A stretch of DNA of 6,240 bases from JBOGDS01 sp050743075 (lineage in GTDB: Bacteria > Actinomycetota > Actinomycetes > Jiangellales > Jiangellaceae), in assembly GCA_050743075.1 (NCBI GenBank), contig JBOGDS010000140.1, positions 1 through 6,240 on the forward strand, read 5' to 3'. Shown piece by piece: positions 1 through 5,607 of the stretch. A program made the translations under genes and the position numbers. How positions within the stretch are numbered: position 1 is the stretch's first letter; each line of letters starts with the position of its first letter. The notes beneath the pieces are model-generated. The model was not told where the DNA came from, made no database searches, and worked only from the letters and a program-made list of their open reading frames with translations.

Positions 1-1
1 G

Positions 2-97
2 ATCGTGTGGTACAATAGAGAGCGCCTCCACAGCTCCCTCGGTTACCTTCCGCCGGAAGAGTTCGAGGAGCTACGAGGCCGACGAGAAGCTGCATAA
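2..97 (+). CDS. IS3-family transposase OrfB, C-terminal fragment (5' end outside window)
   Basis: The 31 visible residues read IVWYNRERLHSSLGYLPPEE followed by FEELRGRREAA. The pattern YN..R.HSSLGY.PP.EFE is the very characteristic C-terminus of IS3-family OrfB transposases, just after the catalytic glutamate of the DDE/rve integrase domain. The rest of the gene lies to the left of the window. The protein catalyses cut-and-copy movement of its element, normally as an OrfAB frameshift fusion. Family assignment is strong from the motif; the exact subgroup cannot be told from this tail. Confidence 0.85.
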   Translation: MVWYNRERLHSSLGYLPPEEFEELRGRREAA

Positions 98-690
98 GCC
101 GTGTCCGGTTCCCGGGGGGAGCACCAGAGCCAGTTCGCGGTCAGACCGGCGAGCACCACCGCGGAGAGCAACGCGCACAGATTCGTTTGGGCGGCGTCAG
201 CTCTCGCGGCGGTCGAACCGAGCACCGGCGCGAGCTTGGCCTTGGCGCGGGCGAGCAACGGCATCACCACCAACGACAGCGCAGCGAGCACCACACCAGC
301 GACGCTCGACTCCGGTGCGCCGCCGCCGACGAGATCACGCACCGCCTCGATCGTCACGTAGACAGCGAGTGCGACGAAGCTGACGGCGATTGCCTTGGTC
401 GCCCGCAAGTCGGCCTCCTGCGTGCAACCCTCGCGACGTTCCTGGCGCAGCCGCCACGTGAGGACCAGCGCAGCAGACACCTCGATCGCCGAGTCGAACC
501 CGAAGCCGACCAGGCTCACCGAGCCCGCCGCCATCCCGGCGGCGACGGCAACCACCCCCTCAACACTGTTCCAGCCGATCGTCGCCGCGTTCAGCCACCC
601 GGCGCGGCGCACCGCGGCGTCCCGCGCCGTGCCCGCCGGCGACCGAGCAACGGTGTTCGCGTGCCCGGCGTGGAGATCAGGGCCGGCCAT
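43..690 (-). pseudogene. Cation diffusion facilitator (CDF) transporter, 3' end truncated by IS3 element
   Basis: CDF-type membrane protein that would export divalent metal ions from the cytoplasm by antiport. The open frame has 215 residues, but only about 188 (690 down to 127) are native; the rest, ending at the stop at 43-45, is read out of the IS3 end. Visible helices lie around residues 35-60, 60-80 (SVSLVGFGFDSAIEVSAALV, with Asp66 and Glu70 as likely metal-site residues), 98-120, 128-147 and 167-187 (preceded by ARADAAQT, the usual TM5 metal-site segment). The final helix of this short CDF type, which usually carries a WW-ADP motif, is missing. The start at 690 is preferred because GAGG lies 6 nt upstream; an earlier ATG at 711 (MTHTRIS) has a poorer site. 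It overlaps the ArsR gene by 14 bp, so the two are probably translationally coupled. Probably non-functional. Confidence 0.75.
102..126. repeat. IS3-family right terminal inverted repeat
   Basis: On the plus strand this begins TGTCCGGTTCCCGGGGGGAG and ends CACCA. The GGACA block at its inner end and the long C-run near the outer TG fit IS3-family termini. The partner repeat is outside the window, so its extent is inferred from the family pattern and from where the CDF protein similarity stops. Confidence 0.55.
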
Positions 691-1003
691 CGAGATCCTC
701 GTGTGTGTCATCGATCTCAAGTTCGAGGTCGACCAGGTCGGCCAACGCGTGCGCGAGACGCGGCGATGCAAGGTCGTAGCGGACCTGTCGCCCCTCGCGG
801 GTGGCACGGACGAGACCGCAGCCCCGGAGACAGGTGAGGTGGTTCGAGACGTTGGTGCGACCCACGCGTAGCCGGTCAGCGAGGTCGGCTGGATAGGCGG
901 GCCCGTCAAGCAGCACAAGAAGGATCCGCCGGCGGGTGGGGTCCGCCAGCGCGGTGCCGACCCGCTCGAGCGTCTCGACCGCTCGGGCTGCCGTGTCTCC
1001 CAT
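677..1003 (-). CDS. CmtR-like ArsR/SmtB-family metal-sensing repressor
   Basis: A 108-residue winged-helix repressor that should bind its own operator and leave it when a soft or divalent metal binds, releasing the downstream CDF exporter. It opens with the ArsR signature ALADPTRRRILLVLLDGPAY; the recognition helix is GRTNVSNHLTCLRGCGLV (about 48-65), followed by the beta-wing REGRQVRYDLA. Cys58 and Cys62 sit where M. tuberculosis CmtR carries its Cd/Pb-binding Cys57 and Cys61, so this is closer to CmtR than to NmtR, KmtR or SmtB. CmtR's third ligand, a Cys in the C-terminal tail, is absent; the tail here reads EIDDTHEDLDGRP, with acidic residues and one His. There is no Shine-Dalgarno site before the ATG at 1003, and the likely -10 box is 8 nt away, suggesting a leaderless or nearly leaderless message. 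Confidence 0.88.
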   Translation of the reverse strand: MGDTAARAVETLERVGTALADPTRRRILLVLLDGPAYPADLADRLRVGRTNVSNHLTCLRGCGLVRATREGRQVRYDLASPRLAHALADLVDLELEIDDTHEDLDGRP

Positions 1004-1011
1004 CGCACAGG

Positions 1012-1035
1012 ATCATACACGCTGGCATGTATTCA
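1012..1035 (-). promoter_or_regulatory. Promoter and probable operator of the ArsR-CDF unit
   Basis: An 8-2-8 palindrome, ATACACGC-TG-GCATGTAT (1015-1032 on the plus strand), matches at 7 of 8 half-site positions. It overlaps a good minus-strand -10 hexamer, TATGAT (1017 down to 1012). No convincing -35 box is visible. The -10 box ends 8 nt before the ATG at 1003, so transcription should start at or within a few bases of the start codon. ArsR/SmtB repressors typically bind AT-containing inverted repeats over the promoter, so autoregulation is inferred. Confidence 0.6.
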
Positions 1036-1152
1036 GCGGATCCTGGATTCACAGGACAGTGGCGCATTCGCCAACGAGGTGACCGACTTCACGCCAACCA
1101 AGATCTATGCCGCACCGTCGATCTTCAGGATTGAGGATGACGCGAGACCTCG
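1036..1152. other. Short intergenic region without a gene
   Basis: No supportable gene lies between the ArsR promoter and the stop of the fusion gene at 1153. Two small hairpins are visible, TCCTG/CAGGA (1041-1056) and TGGCG/CGCCA (1060-1073). A longer pairing, AAGATC/GATCTT (1100-1125, 14-nt loop), could weakly end minus-strand transcription from the fusion gene, but it has no T-run. Confidence 0.4.
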
Positions 1153-2742
1153 TCAGAGGGCGGTGCGCCGGGCGCGTAGCACGATGTCGTCGACGTGGTG
1201 GGAGGCGGACGCGGCGCCGGCGGGGCGGGGTCGTGTCTCGTGAACCTCGATGTCCCATTCCGACGAGTCAGTGAGCTCGGCGACGAAGTCCTCGACCCGT
1301 ACGTAGGCCTCTGGATCGAATGCTCGACTGTGCGTGCGTGTGTCGATCGGTGCGCGCATCGGTTCGAGATCGTGGCTCAGGACGAGGAGCGTGCCGCCCG
1401 GAGCCACCGCGTTCAGGAGGTTGTGAACGGCGCGGCGATCGGGAGTGCGGGGAATCGATGCGTACTGGGCCGACACGAGCTCGAACGCGCGGCTCTCGAA
1501 CGCGTCGAGGGCGTTCGCATCGACGTGTTGGCACTCGATCCGTTGACGGCGGCGCGAGGCCTCGGCGGTCAATCGGTCCAGCGCGCGCTGCGAGATGTCG
1601 CTCGCGGTTACGCGCCAACCGTGCTCGGCGAGCCAGAGCGCGTCGCCGCCTTCGCCGGCGCCGACGTCGAGGGCGCGGCCGGGGGTCCTGCCCTCGATCT
1701 CGTTGACGAGCGCGCCGTTTGGGTTGCCGCTCCACACCTTGTCGCCGGCGTAACGGCGATCCCAGTCCGCCTGGTTCGCAGATAGGCGGGTCCCGGTTCG
1801 GGTGTCGTCGTCGGCGAGGTCGAAGCTGATCATGGCGCCGACGCAGCCGCCGTTGGCTGCTGCCTGCAGCACCTGCTGGCTCGGATCGGTCACGTTGCCG
1901 GCGGCATAGAGGCCCGGAACAGCCGTCGCGCCGGTCGCGTCGGTCTCGACGACGTCGCCGAGCCCGGTCGGGTGCGCCGACGTGCGAAGGCCCAGTGGCA
2001 CGAACGGTTCGGCGCGCACCCGGAACCGCGGGGAGACGACGACCGCATCGGCAGCGATGCGCCTGCCACCCGCCAGCTCGACGGCGGCCACGTGTCCGTC
2101 GTCTCCGGTCATGATCCGATCCACGTGCCCGTCCACGATGTCCACCCCGTCCGCCCGGAGGATCTGCAGCTGCGAACGGTCGACCTCGACGCCGTCGTGG
2201 ACGATGATGGTCAGCTGGGGGCTCAGCTGGCGGAACAGCCCGGTGGGGTGGAGCCCCATCGGGTGGGTGAGGATCTGCACGATGCACCGGTCGCGAACCT
2301 CGAAGCCGTGGCAGAACGGGCAGTGGATGACGTCCCGGCCCCAATATGGCGCGAGTCCCTCGATGTCGGGCAGCTCGTCCACCAGGCCCGTCGCCGCGAG
2401 CACCCGACGAGCGAGGATCGCGTGGCCGCCGACGAGTGCGACCCGGAAGCGCCCGTCGTCCGTGCGCGTGACCTCGACCACGCGCCCGTCGAGGACCTCG
2501 CCGCCGTAGCTGCGGACCTCCTCGCGGCCGACGGTGGTCAGTCCGGCGGGTGGCGTCCCCTCGCGCCCGAGGTAGCCGTGCATGTGCGCAGCCGGCGCGT
2601 TTCGGGGCTCGCCGGCGTCGACGACGATCACCGACCGCCGCTGGCGGCCCAGCTGGAGCGCGGCAGCGAGACCGGCGGCCGATCCGCCGACGACGGCGAC
2701 GTCGCAGTGCCGCTCGACCGTGGGGGTGTGGTGGTCACTCAT
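1153..2742 (-). CDS. Bifunctional thioredoxin-reductase-like FAD oxidoreductase / class I SAM-dependent methyltransferase
   Basis: A 529-residue two-domain enzyme. Residues about 10-310 are a thioredoxin-reductase-like flavoprotein: FAD loop VAVVGGSAAGLAAALQLG (15-32), ATG motif (LAATGLVDELPDI, 115-127), a Cys pair in HCPFCHGFEVRD (Cys141, Cys144), and the second FAD motif GLYAAGNVTDPSQQVLQAAA (277-296). The segment where the NAD(P)-binding GxGxxA should be reads VQILTHPMGLHPTG and has no such glycines. Residues about 325-529 are a class I methyltransferase opening WDRRYAGDKVWSGNPN, with SAM motif I ALDVGAGEGGDALWLAEHGW (357-376) and the acidic SDIS (381-384). The start at 2742 is chosen because the protein similarity begins there; an in-frame ATG at 2778 with AAGG before it would add 12 residues. 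It is divergent from the XRE-cupin regulator. The substrate is unknown. The arrangement suggests reduction followed by methylation, perhaps of a thiol, metalloid or chalcogen compound; that is inference. Confidence 0.85.
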   Translation of the reverse strand: MSDHHTPTVERHCDVAVVGGSAAGLAAALQLGRQRRSVIVVDAGEPRNAPAAHMHGYLGREGTPPAGLTTVGREEVRSYGGEVLDGRVVEVTRTDDGRFRVALVGGHAILARRVLAATGLVDELPDIEGLAPYWGRDVIHCPFCHGFEVRDRCIVQILTHPMGLHPTGLFRQLSPQLTIIVHDGVEVDRSQLQILRADGVDIVDGHVDRIMTGDDGHVAAVELAGGRRIAADAVVVSPRFRVRAEPFVPLGLRTSAHPTGLGDVVETDATGATAVPGLYAAGNVTDPSQQVLQAAANGGCVGAMISFDLADDDTRTGTRLSANQADWDRRYAGDKVWSGNPNGALVNEIEGRTPGRALDVGAGEGGDALWLAEHGWRVTASDISQRALDRLTAEASRRRQRIECQHVDANALDAFESRAFELVSAQYASIPRTPDRRAVHNLLNAVAPGGTLLVLSHDLEPMRAPIDTRTHSRAFDPEAYVRVEDFVAELTDSSEWDIEVHETRPRPAGAASASHHVDDIVLRARRTAL

Positions 2743-2818
2743 GTCTGGGACGCTACGACGCTTGAGCGGTTCTCGCATGGTACCTTGCAGGATTCGCAAG
2801 ACCTGCAGAGGAGCAAGA
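2743..2818. promoter_or_regulatory. Divergent control region with inverted repeat CTTGC-N7-GCAAG
   Basis: This 76-bp gap must hold the promoters of both divergent genes. A perfect 5-bp inverted repeat, CTTGC (2784-2788) and GCAAG (2796-2800), is centred at 2792, about midway in spacing for a helix-turn-helix dimer. It lies 19 nt before the regulator's GTG and is the best candidate operator for the XRE-cupin protein. The regulator's ribosome binding site AGGAG is at 2809-2813. I could not pick out convincing -35/-10 pairs for either direction. Confidence 0.5.
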
Positions 2819-3400
2819 GTGGCCGACCCGAGCAACATCGAGCAGCTGGTGCGGACGCGGCTGCGCAGCCTCCGCACCACACTCGGTCTGTCACTCGACG
2901 ACCTCGCCGGGCGGGCCAACCTGAGTCCCTCCACCATCAGCCGCATCGAGACCGGCAAGCGCACCATCGGCCTCGACGTCCTCCTCCCCCTCGCCGCCGC
3001 GCTCCAAGTCGACCTCGACGCACTACTCGACGTTCGCAGCGACGACGACGTCGTCATCCGACCCACGCCAAGTACCTCCGGCAAGCGCACGACCTGGATG
3101 CTCAACCGCCCCACCGGCACGACCATCGCGGTGAAGATGCGACTCGAGCCAACGCGCAGAGCCCCCGAGCAGCGGGTCCACCCCGGACACGACTGGTTCT
3201 TCGTACTCGAGGGACGGGTGCGTCTCTCGCTCGGCGACCGCGACATCACCGTCAACACCGGCGAGGCCGCCGAGTTCGCCACCATGACCCCGCACGCCGT
3301 CGCAGCCCTTGACGGCTCGGCCGAGCTCATCATGATCTTCGACCGCGACGGCCAACACGCCCACGTTCACCGCGAACGAGAAGGCCACTCGACCCGGTAA
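2819..3400 (+). CDS. XRE-family helix-turn-helix regulator with C-terminal cupin sensor domain
   Basis: A 193-residue transcription regulator starting at GTG, with AGGAG 5 nt upstream. Residues 12-70 are an HTH_3/XRE domain: LRTTLGLSLDDLAGRANLSP, then STISRIETGKRTIGLDVLLP, in which the recognition helix is STISRIETG. Residues about 100-175 form a small cupin barrel: VHPGHDWFFVLEGRVRLSLG gives His121, His124 and Glu131 of cupin motif 1, and the second motif contributes GEAAEFATMTPHAV with His159. These could hold a metal or shape a small-ligand pocket. The tail is His-rich (GQHAHVHRER). This regulator type usually controls a neighbouring metabolic gene, and the obvious target is the divergent oxidoreductase-methyltransferase, with autoregulation through the shared gap. 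The ligand cannot be told from sequence. An in-frame reading extends upstream to 2582, but it overlaps the fusion gene and is not credible. Confidence 0.88.
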   Translation: MADPSNIEQLVRTRLRSLRTTLGLSLDDLAGRANLSPSTISRIETGKRTIGLDVLLPLAAALQVDLDALLDVRSDDDVVIRPTPSTSGKRTTWMLNRPTGTTIAVKMRLEPTRRAPEQRVHPGHDWFFVLEGRVRLSLGDRDITVNTGEAAEFATMTPHAVAALDGSAELIMIFDRDGQHAHVHREREGHSTR

Positions 3401-3426
3401 TCGCATGCCCAGGCTCTGTCCCAACC

Positions 3427-3441
3427 GACGCCACCGGCGTC
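3427..3441 (+). terminator. Hairpin downstream of the XRE-cupin gene, possible terminator
   Basis: GACGCC-ACC-GGCGTC forms a perfect 6-bp GC-rich stem with a 3-nt loop, 26 nt after the regulator's stop codon. There is no T-run after it, as is common for actinobacterial terminators, so the call is tentative. Confidence 0.35.
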
Positions 3442-3503
3442 AGCTGAGGCCTCGCCATCACCCGACAGGACCAGCGCATATTCGGCGGAGTGGGTCACCG
3501 GGC

Positions 3504-3523
3504 GTCGCGCAATCGGTCGCGAC
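3504..3523. terminator. Second hairpin in the convergent gap
   Basis: GTCGCG and CGCGAC pair across an 8-nt loop (CAATCGGT). It lies between the convergent ends of the regulator gene and the methyltransferase gene and could act on either strand. No T-run is present. Confidence 0.25.
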
Positions 3524-3540
3524 AGATCAGCCCGCGAGAG

Positions 3541-3564
3541 CGACCCGCCCCGTCGATCGGGTCG
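3541..3564 (-). terminator. Hairpin just after the methyltransferase stop, likely operon terminator
   Basis: CGACCCG (3541-3547) and CGGGTCG (3558-3564) form a 7-bp stem with a 10-nt loop. Its minus-strand start is only 2 nt after the TGA at 3569-3567 that ends the three-gene minus-strand cluster. The position fits a terminator; the lack of a T-run keeps confidence moderate. Confidence 0.4.
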
Positions 3565-3566
3565 GG

Positions 3567-4677
3567 TCAACTGGCGTCGTCGAGGCTGTGAAGGAGATAG
3601 AGGCGGAACTGCGGGTGGTCGATGTCGAGGACGTCCACGCCGTCGAATCCTGCTTGCTGGGCGTATTGCCGCACGACGTCGGGACGGATGACCGTGCCCG
3701 TCGCCGCCGAGCCGGGCTCGGTCATGCCCACGGGGAGGCAGTGCAGAGTGCTGCAGGCATAGAAGAGGCGTTCCATCTCGTCGGCATCGGGGTCGAACGC
3801 ATCGGCTGCGCGCTCGTCGATGACGAGCACGGCGCCGCCAGGCGCCCGCAGCCTGCGCATCGTCCCTAGGACGCCGACGGGGTCGCTGACGTCGTGGAGC
3901 ATCTCGACGCAGAACACGAGGTCGTAGTCGCCGTCGACGGCGTCGGCAGCGGCGTCGCACACCTCGAAGCGGACGCGGTCGGCGACGCCGACCGCGTCGG
4001 CCTCTGTTCGGGCGGCGGCGATTGACTTCTCGTCGAGGTCGTAGCCGTCGACGGTCACGCCGGGAAAGGCCCGGGCGATCTGCACCGCGGCCACGCCCTC
4101 GCCGCAGCCGATCTCGCACACCCGCCCCGTGCCGCTCGACAGCCGGTCGTGGACCCTGCGGCAGGGCGGGCAGCCACTCTTGGGTGAGGTGGTTGAGGAA
4201 CGCCGGGCGGGTCCACGCCGCCTGGATGTCGTGGATCCCGTAGTCGGCGTAGGGCACGCCACCCCCGGTACGGAAGGCGCCGGCGACGGCGTCGAGGGCG
4301 CCGGCGGCGATGGGGATGAACGCGGCGAACGCGCCCATGAACGACTCGCTGTCAGGGTCGAGGAGCACGGTGGCGTGTTCGGCCGGCAATCGGTACCGGC
4401 GGGCGCCCTCGGGCAGGGCGGCGTCGTCCACGGTGAGCACGCCGGCCACCGTTTGTTGCTCGAGCCACTCTCGTGCGTACCGCTGGTGGATGCCGGCGGC
4501 GGCGGCCAGCTCCGCCGGCGTGCGCGCCTCGCCGTTCGCGAGCTGCTCGTAGAGGCCGAGCCGGGAGCCGAGCTCGATGTTGAGCAGCTCGAGGGCGCCG
4601 AGGCCGGCGCGGAAGAGCCGCTCGGCGAAGGCGTCGACGGCCTCCGGGTCGGCGGGTGCTGCGGTGGTGATCGCCAT
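3567..4677 (-). pseudogene. Rv2258c-like class I SAM-dependent methyltransferase, interrupted by a one-base frameshift
   Basis: The N-terminal part starts at ATG 4677, with GGAG 7 nt upstream. It reads RAGLGALELLNIELGSRLGL and carries a winged-helix segment with RTPAELAAAAGIHQRYAREW, typical of Rv2258c-like methyltransferases. That frame runs to ALPQ (residue 174, codon 4158-4156) and then turns into Arg-rich nonsense. The continuation is in the next frame, VHDRLSSGTGRVCEIGCGEG and onward to the stop at 3567: SAM motif I is VCEIGCGEG, the acidic motif is GYDLDE, and motif II/III regions are YDLVFCVEMLHDV and LRAPGGAVLVIDE. Removing one base from the CCC run at 4154-4156 joins them as ...ALPQ-VHDR..., giving a restored 369-residue protein, close to the usual family size. 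As sequenced, the N-terminal frame would read on to 3367 and lack the catalytic domain. It is the last gene of the cluster, 33 nt after the oxidoreductase. Substrate unknown. Confidence 0.8.
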
Positions 4678-4710
4678 GGCAGAGCTCCGGGATGGTCGGT
4701 TTGACGGTGG

Positions 4711-5589
4711 TCAGGAACGCAGGGCGGTCATCGTCTCGGCGGCTCGTTCGAGCAGCGCCAGCCGGTCGGGCGGTGGCCAGAACACGACGAACTCGCGCAT
4801 GCCGACGTCGAGGAACCGGTCGACGATCTTCTCGAACCGGTCGGCCTCGGTCCAGGCGTCGAGGGCGTCGAACAACAGCAGGGACCGCCGCAGCGACGTC
4901 GGGTCGCGGCCCGCCTCCTCGCAGAGCGCGTCGAGGCGCCGGTTCTGGTGAGCGGTCCGCTCCGCGATCTGCTCCATGGTGGCGCCGAAGGGCCCGTGGG
5001 TGTTCCAGCAGTCGGCGTGGCGCGCCGCGACCTGCAAGACGGTGGGCGACTGGCCGCCGACGGTGATCGGCGGTCGGGGCTGCTGTTGGGGCGGAGGGTT
5101 CAGGGCAATGTCGCTTGTGCGGTAGTGCTGCCCGGCGTGCCGGTAGCTGCGGCCGGGTGATCGCAGCACGCCGTCGACGATCGCCACGTACTCGGCGAAC
5201 CGGGCCGCTCGCTCGGCCGGCGGCCAGTACGGCTCGCCGACGGCGTCGTGGTCGAAGCCGGCGATGCCGGTGCCGATCCCCAGCTCGAGGCGCCCATCCG
5301 AGAGGCAGTCGACGGCGGCGGCCTGGCGGGCGAGCTGGGCGGGATGCCGGAAGAGGGGGTTGGCCACCAGCGTGCCGATGCGGATGGTGTCGGTCCGGTC
5401 GGCAAGGTGCGCGAGCGCGGCCCAGCCGTCGAGCCAGTAGCGGTCGAGGTCGCGGTAGTCGCCGCTGTGGTCGGCGACGTAGGCGGCGTCGAAGCCGAGG
5501 TCCTCGGCGCGCCGCCACCGTTCGACGAGCTCCTCGTACGGGGCGTCCTGGAGGATCAGGATCCCGAACCGCACGGTGGTGTCGGTCAT
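4711..5589 (-). CDS. Luciferase-like (LLM class) F420-dependent-type oxidoreductase
   Basis: A 292-residue TIM-barrel protein of the bacterial luciferase-like family, which in actinobacteria mostly uses coenzyme F420 and sometimes FMN. Telling segments are VRFGILILQDAPYEELVERW near the N-terminus, AEDLGFDAAYVADH (28-41), TDTIRIGTLVANPLFRHPAQ (67-86), LARQAAAVDCLSDGRLELGI (86-105), GTGIAGFDHDAVG (106-118), PPITVGGQSP (173-182) and AARHADCWNTHGPF (188-201). These are the standard strand and loop blocks of F420-type members. ATG at 5589 has GGAG 6 nt upstream. It lies 18 nt after the secreted-protein gene and 33 nt before the methyltransferase, so the three are probably one transcript. F420 versus FMN and the substrate cannot be settled from sequence. 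Confidence 0.87.
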   Translation of the reverse strand: MTDTTVRFGILILQDAPYEELVERWRRAEDLGFDAAYVADHSGDYRDLDRYWLDGWAALAHLADRTDTIRIGTLVANPLFRHPAQLARQAAAVDCLSDGRLELGIGTGIAGFDHDAVGEPYWPPAERAARFAEYVAIVDGVLRSPGRSYRHAGQHYRTSDIALNPPPQQQPRPPITVGGQSPTVLQVAARHADCWNTHGPFGATMEQIAERTAHQNRRLDALCEEAGRDPTSLRRSLLLFDALDAWTEADRFEKIVDRFLDVGMREFVVFWPPPDRLALLERAAETMTALRS

Positions 5590-5607
5590 GGTCGTCTCCT
5601 GCCGTGC

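Larger units (their letters stand above)
1..126 (+). mobile_element. Right end of an IS3-family insertion sequence
   Basis: The window opens inside an insertion sequence. It holds the 3' end of an IS3-type transposase gene (stop at 95-97), then a short non-coding stretch and a terminal inverted repeat. Read inward from 126 on the minus strand, the end begins TGGTGCTCCCCCCGG and continues to a GGACA block, which is the usual form of IS3-family ends (TG start, C-run, GGACA). The outer boundary is placed at 126; 123 is also possible if the terminus is TGCTCC. The element has landed inside the CDF transporter gene that begins at 690 on the other strand. The left end and any target duplication lie outside the window. 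Confidence 0.75.

Noticed and set aside
691..1020. N-terminal extension of the CDF protein to an ATG at 1020
   Set aside because: It overlaps the entire ArsR gene and encodes no recognisable helices. The ATG at 690 has a good GAGG site and begins the normal CDF N-terminus.
2761..2790. TTGAGC (2762-2767) as a -35 box for the regulator
   Set aside because: No acceptable -10 hexamer lies 16-18 nt downstream, so no promoter is called.
1972..3312. Long plus-strand open frame of 446 codons across the fusion gene and the regulator gene
   Set aside because: It is antisense to the well-conserved flavoprotein and out of frame with the XRE-cupin gene. Its product is a low-complexity Arg/His/Asp-rich sequence typical of GC-rich shadow frames.
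2743..3333. N-terminal extension of the fusion gene to an ATG at 3333
   Set aside because: It would run antisense through the whole XRE-cupin gene. The extra residues are Ser/Arg-rich with no family pattern, and flavoprotein similarity starts at 2742.
3411..3425. GGCTCTGTCCCAACC as a possible insertion-sequence end in the convergent gap
   Set aside because: It resembles some terminal repeats only loosely, with no partner repeat and no transposase nearby. More likely chance.
3367..3566. C-terminal continuation of the methyltransferase in its original frame
   Set aside because: After codon 174 this frame is Arg-rich nonsense, while the true catalytic domain continues in the next frame and stops at 3567.
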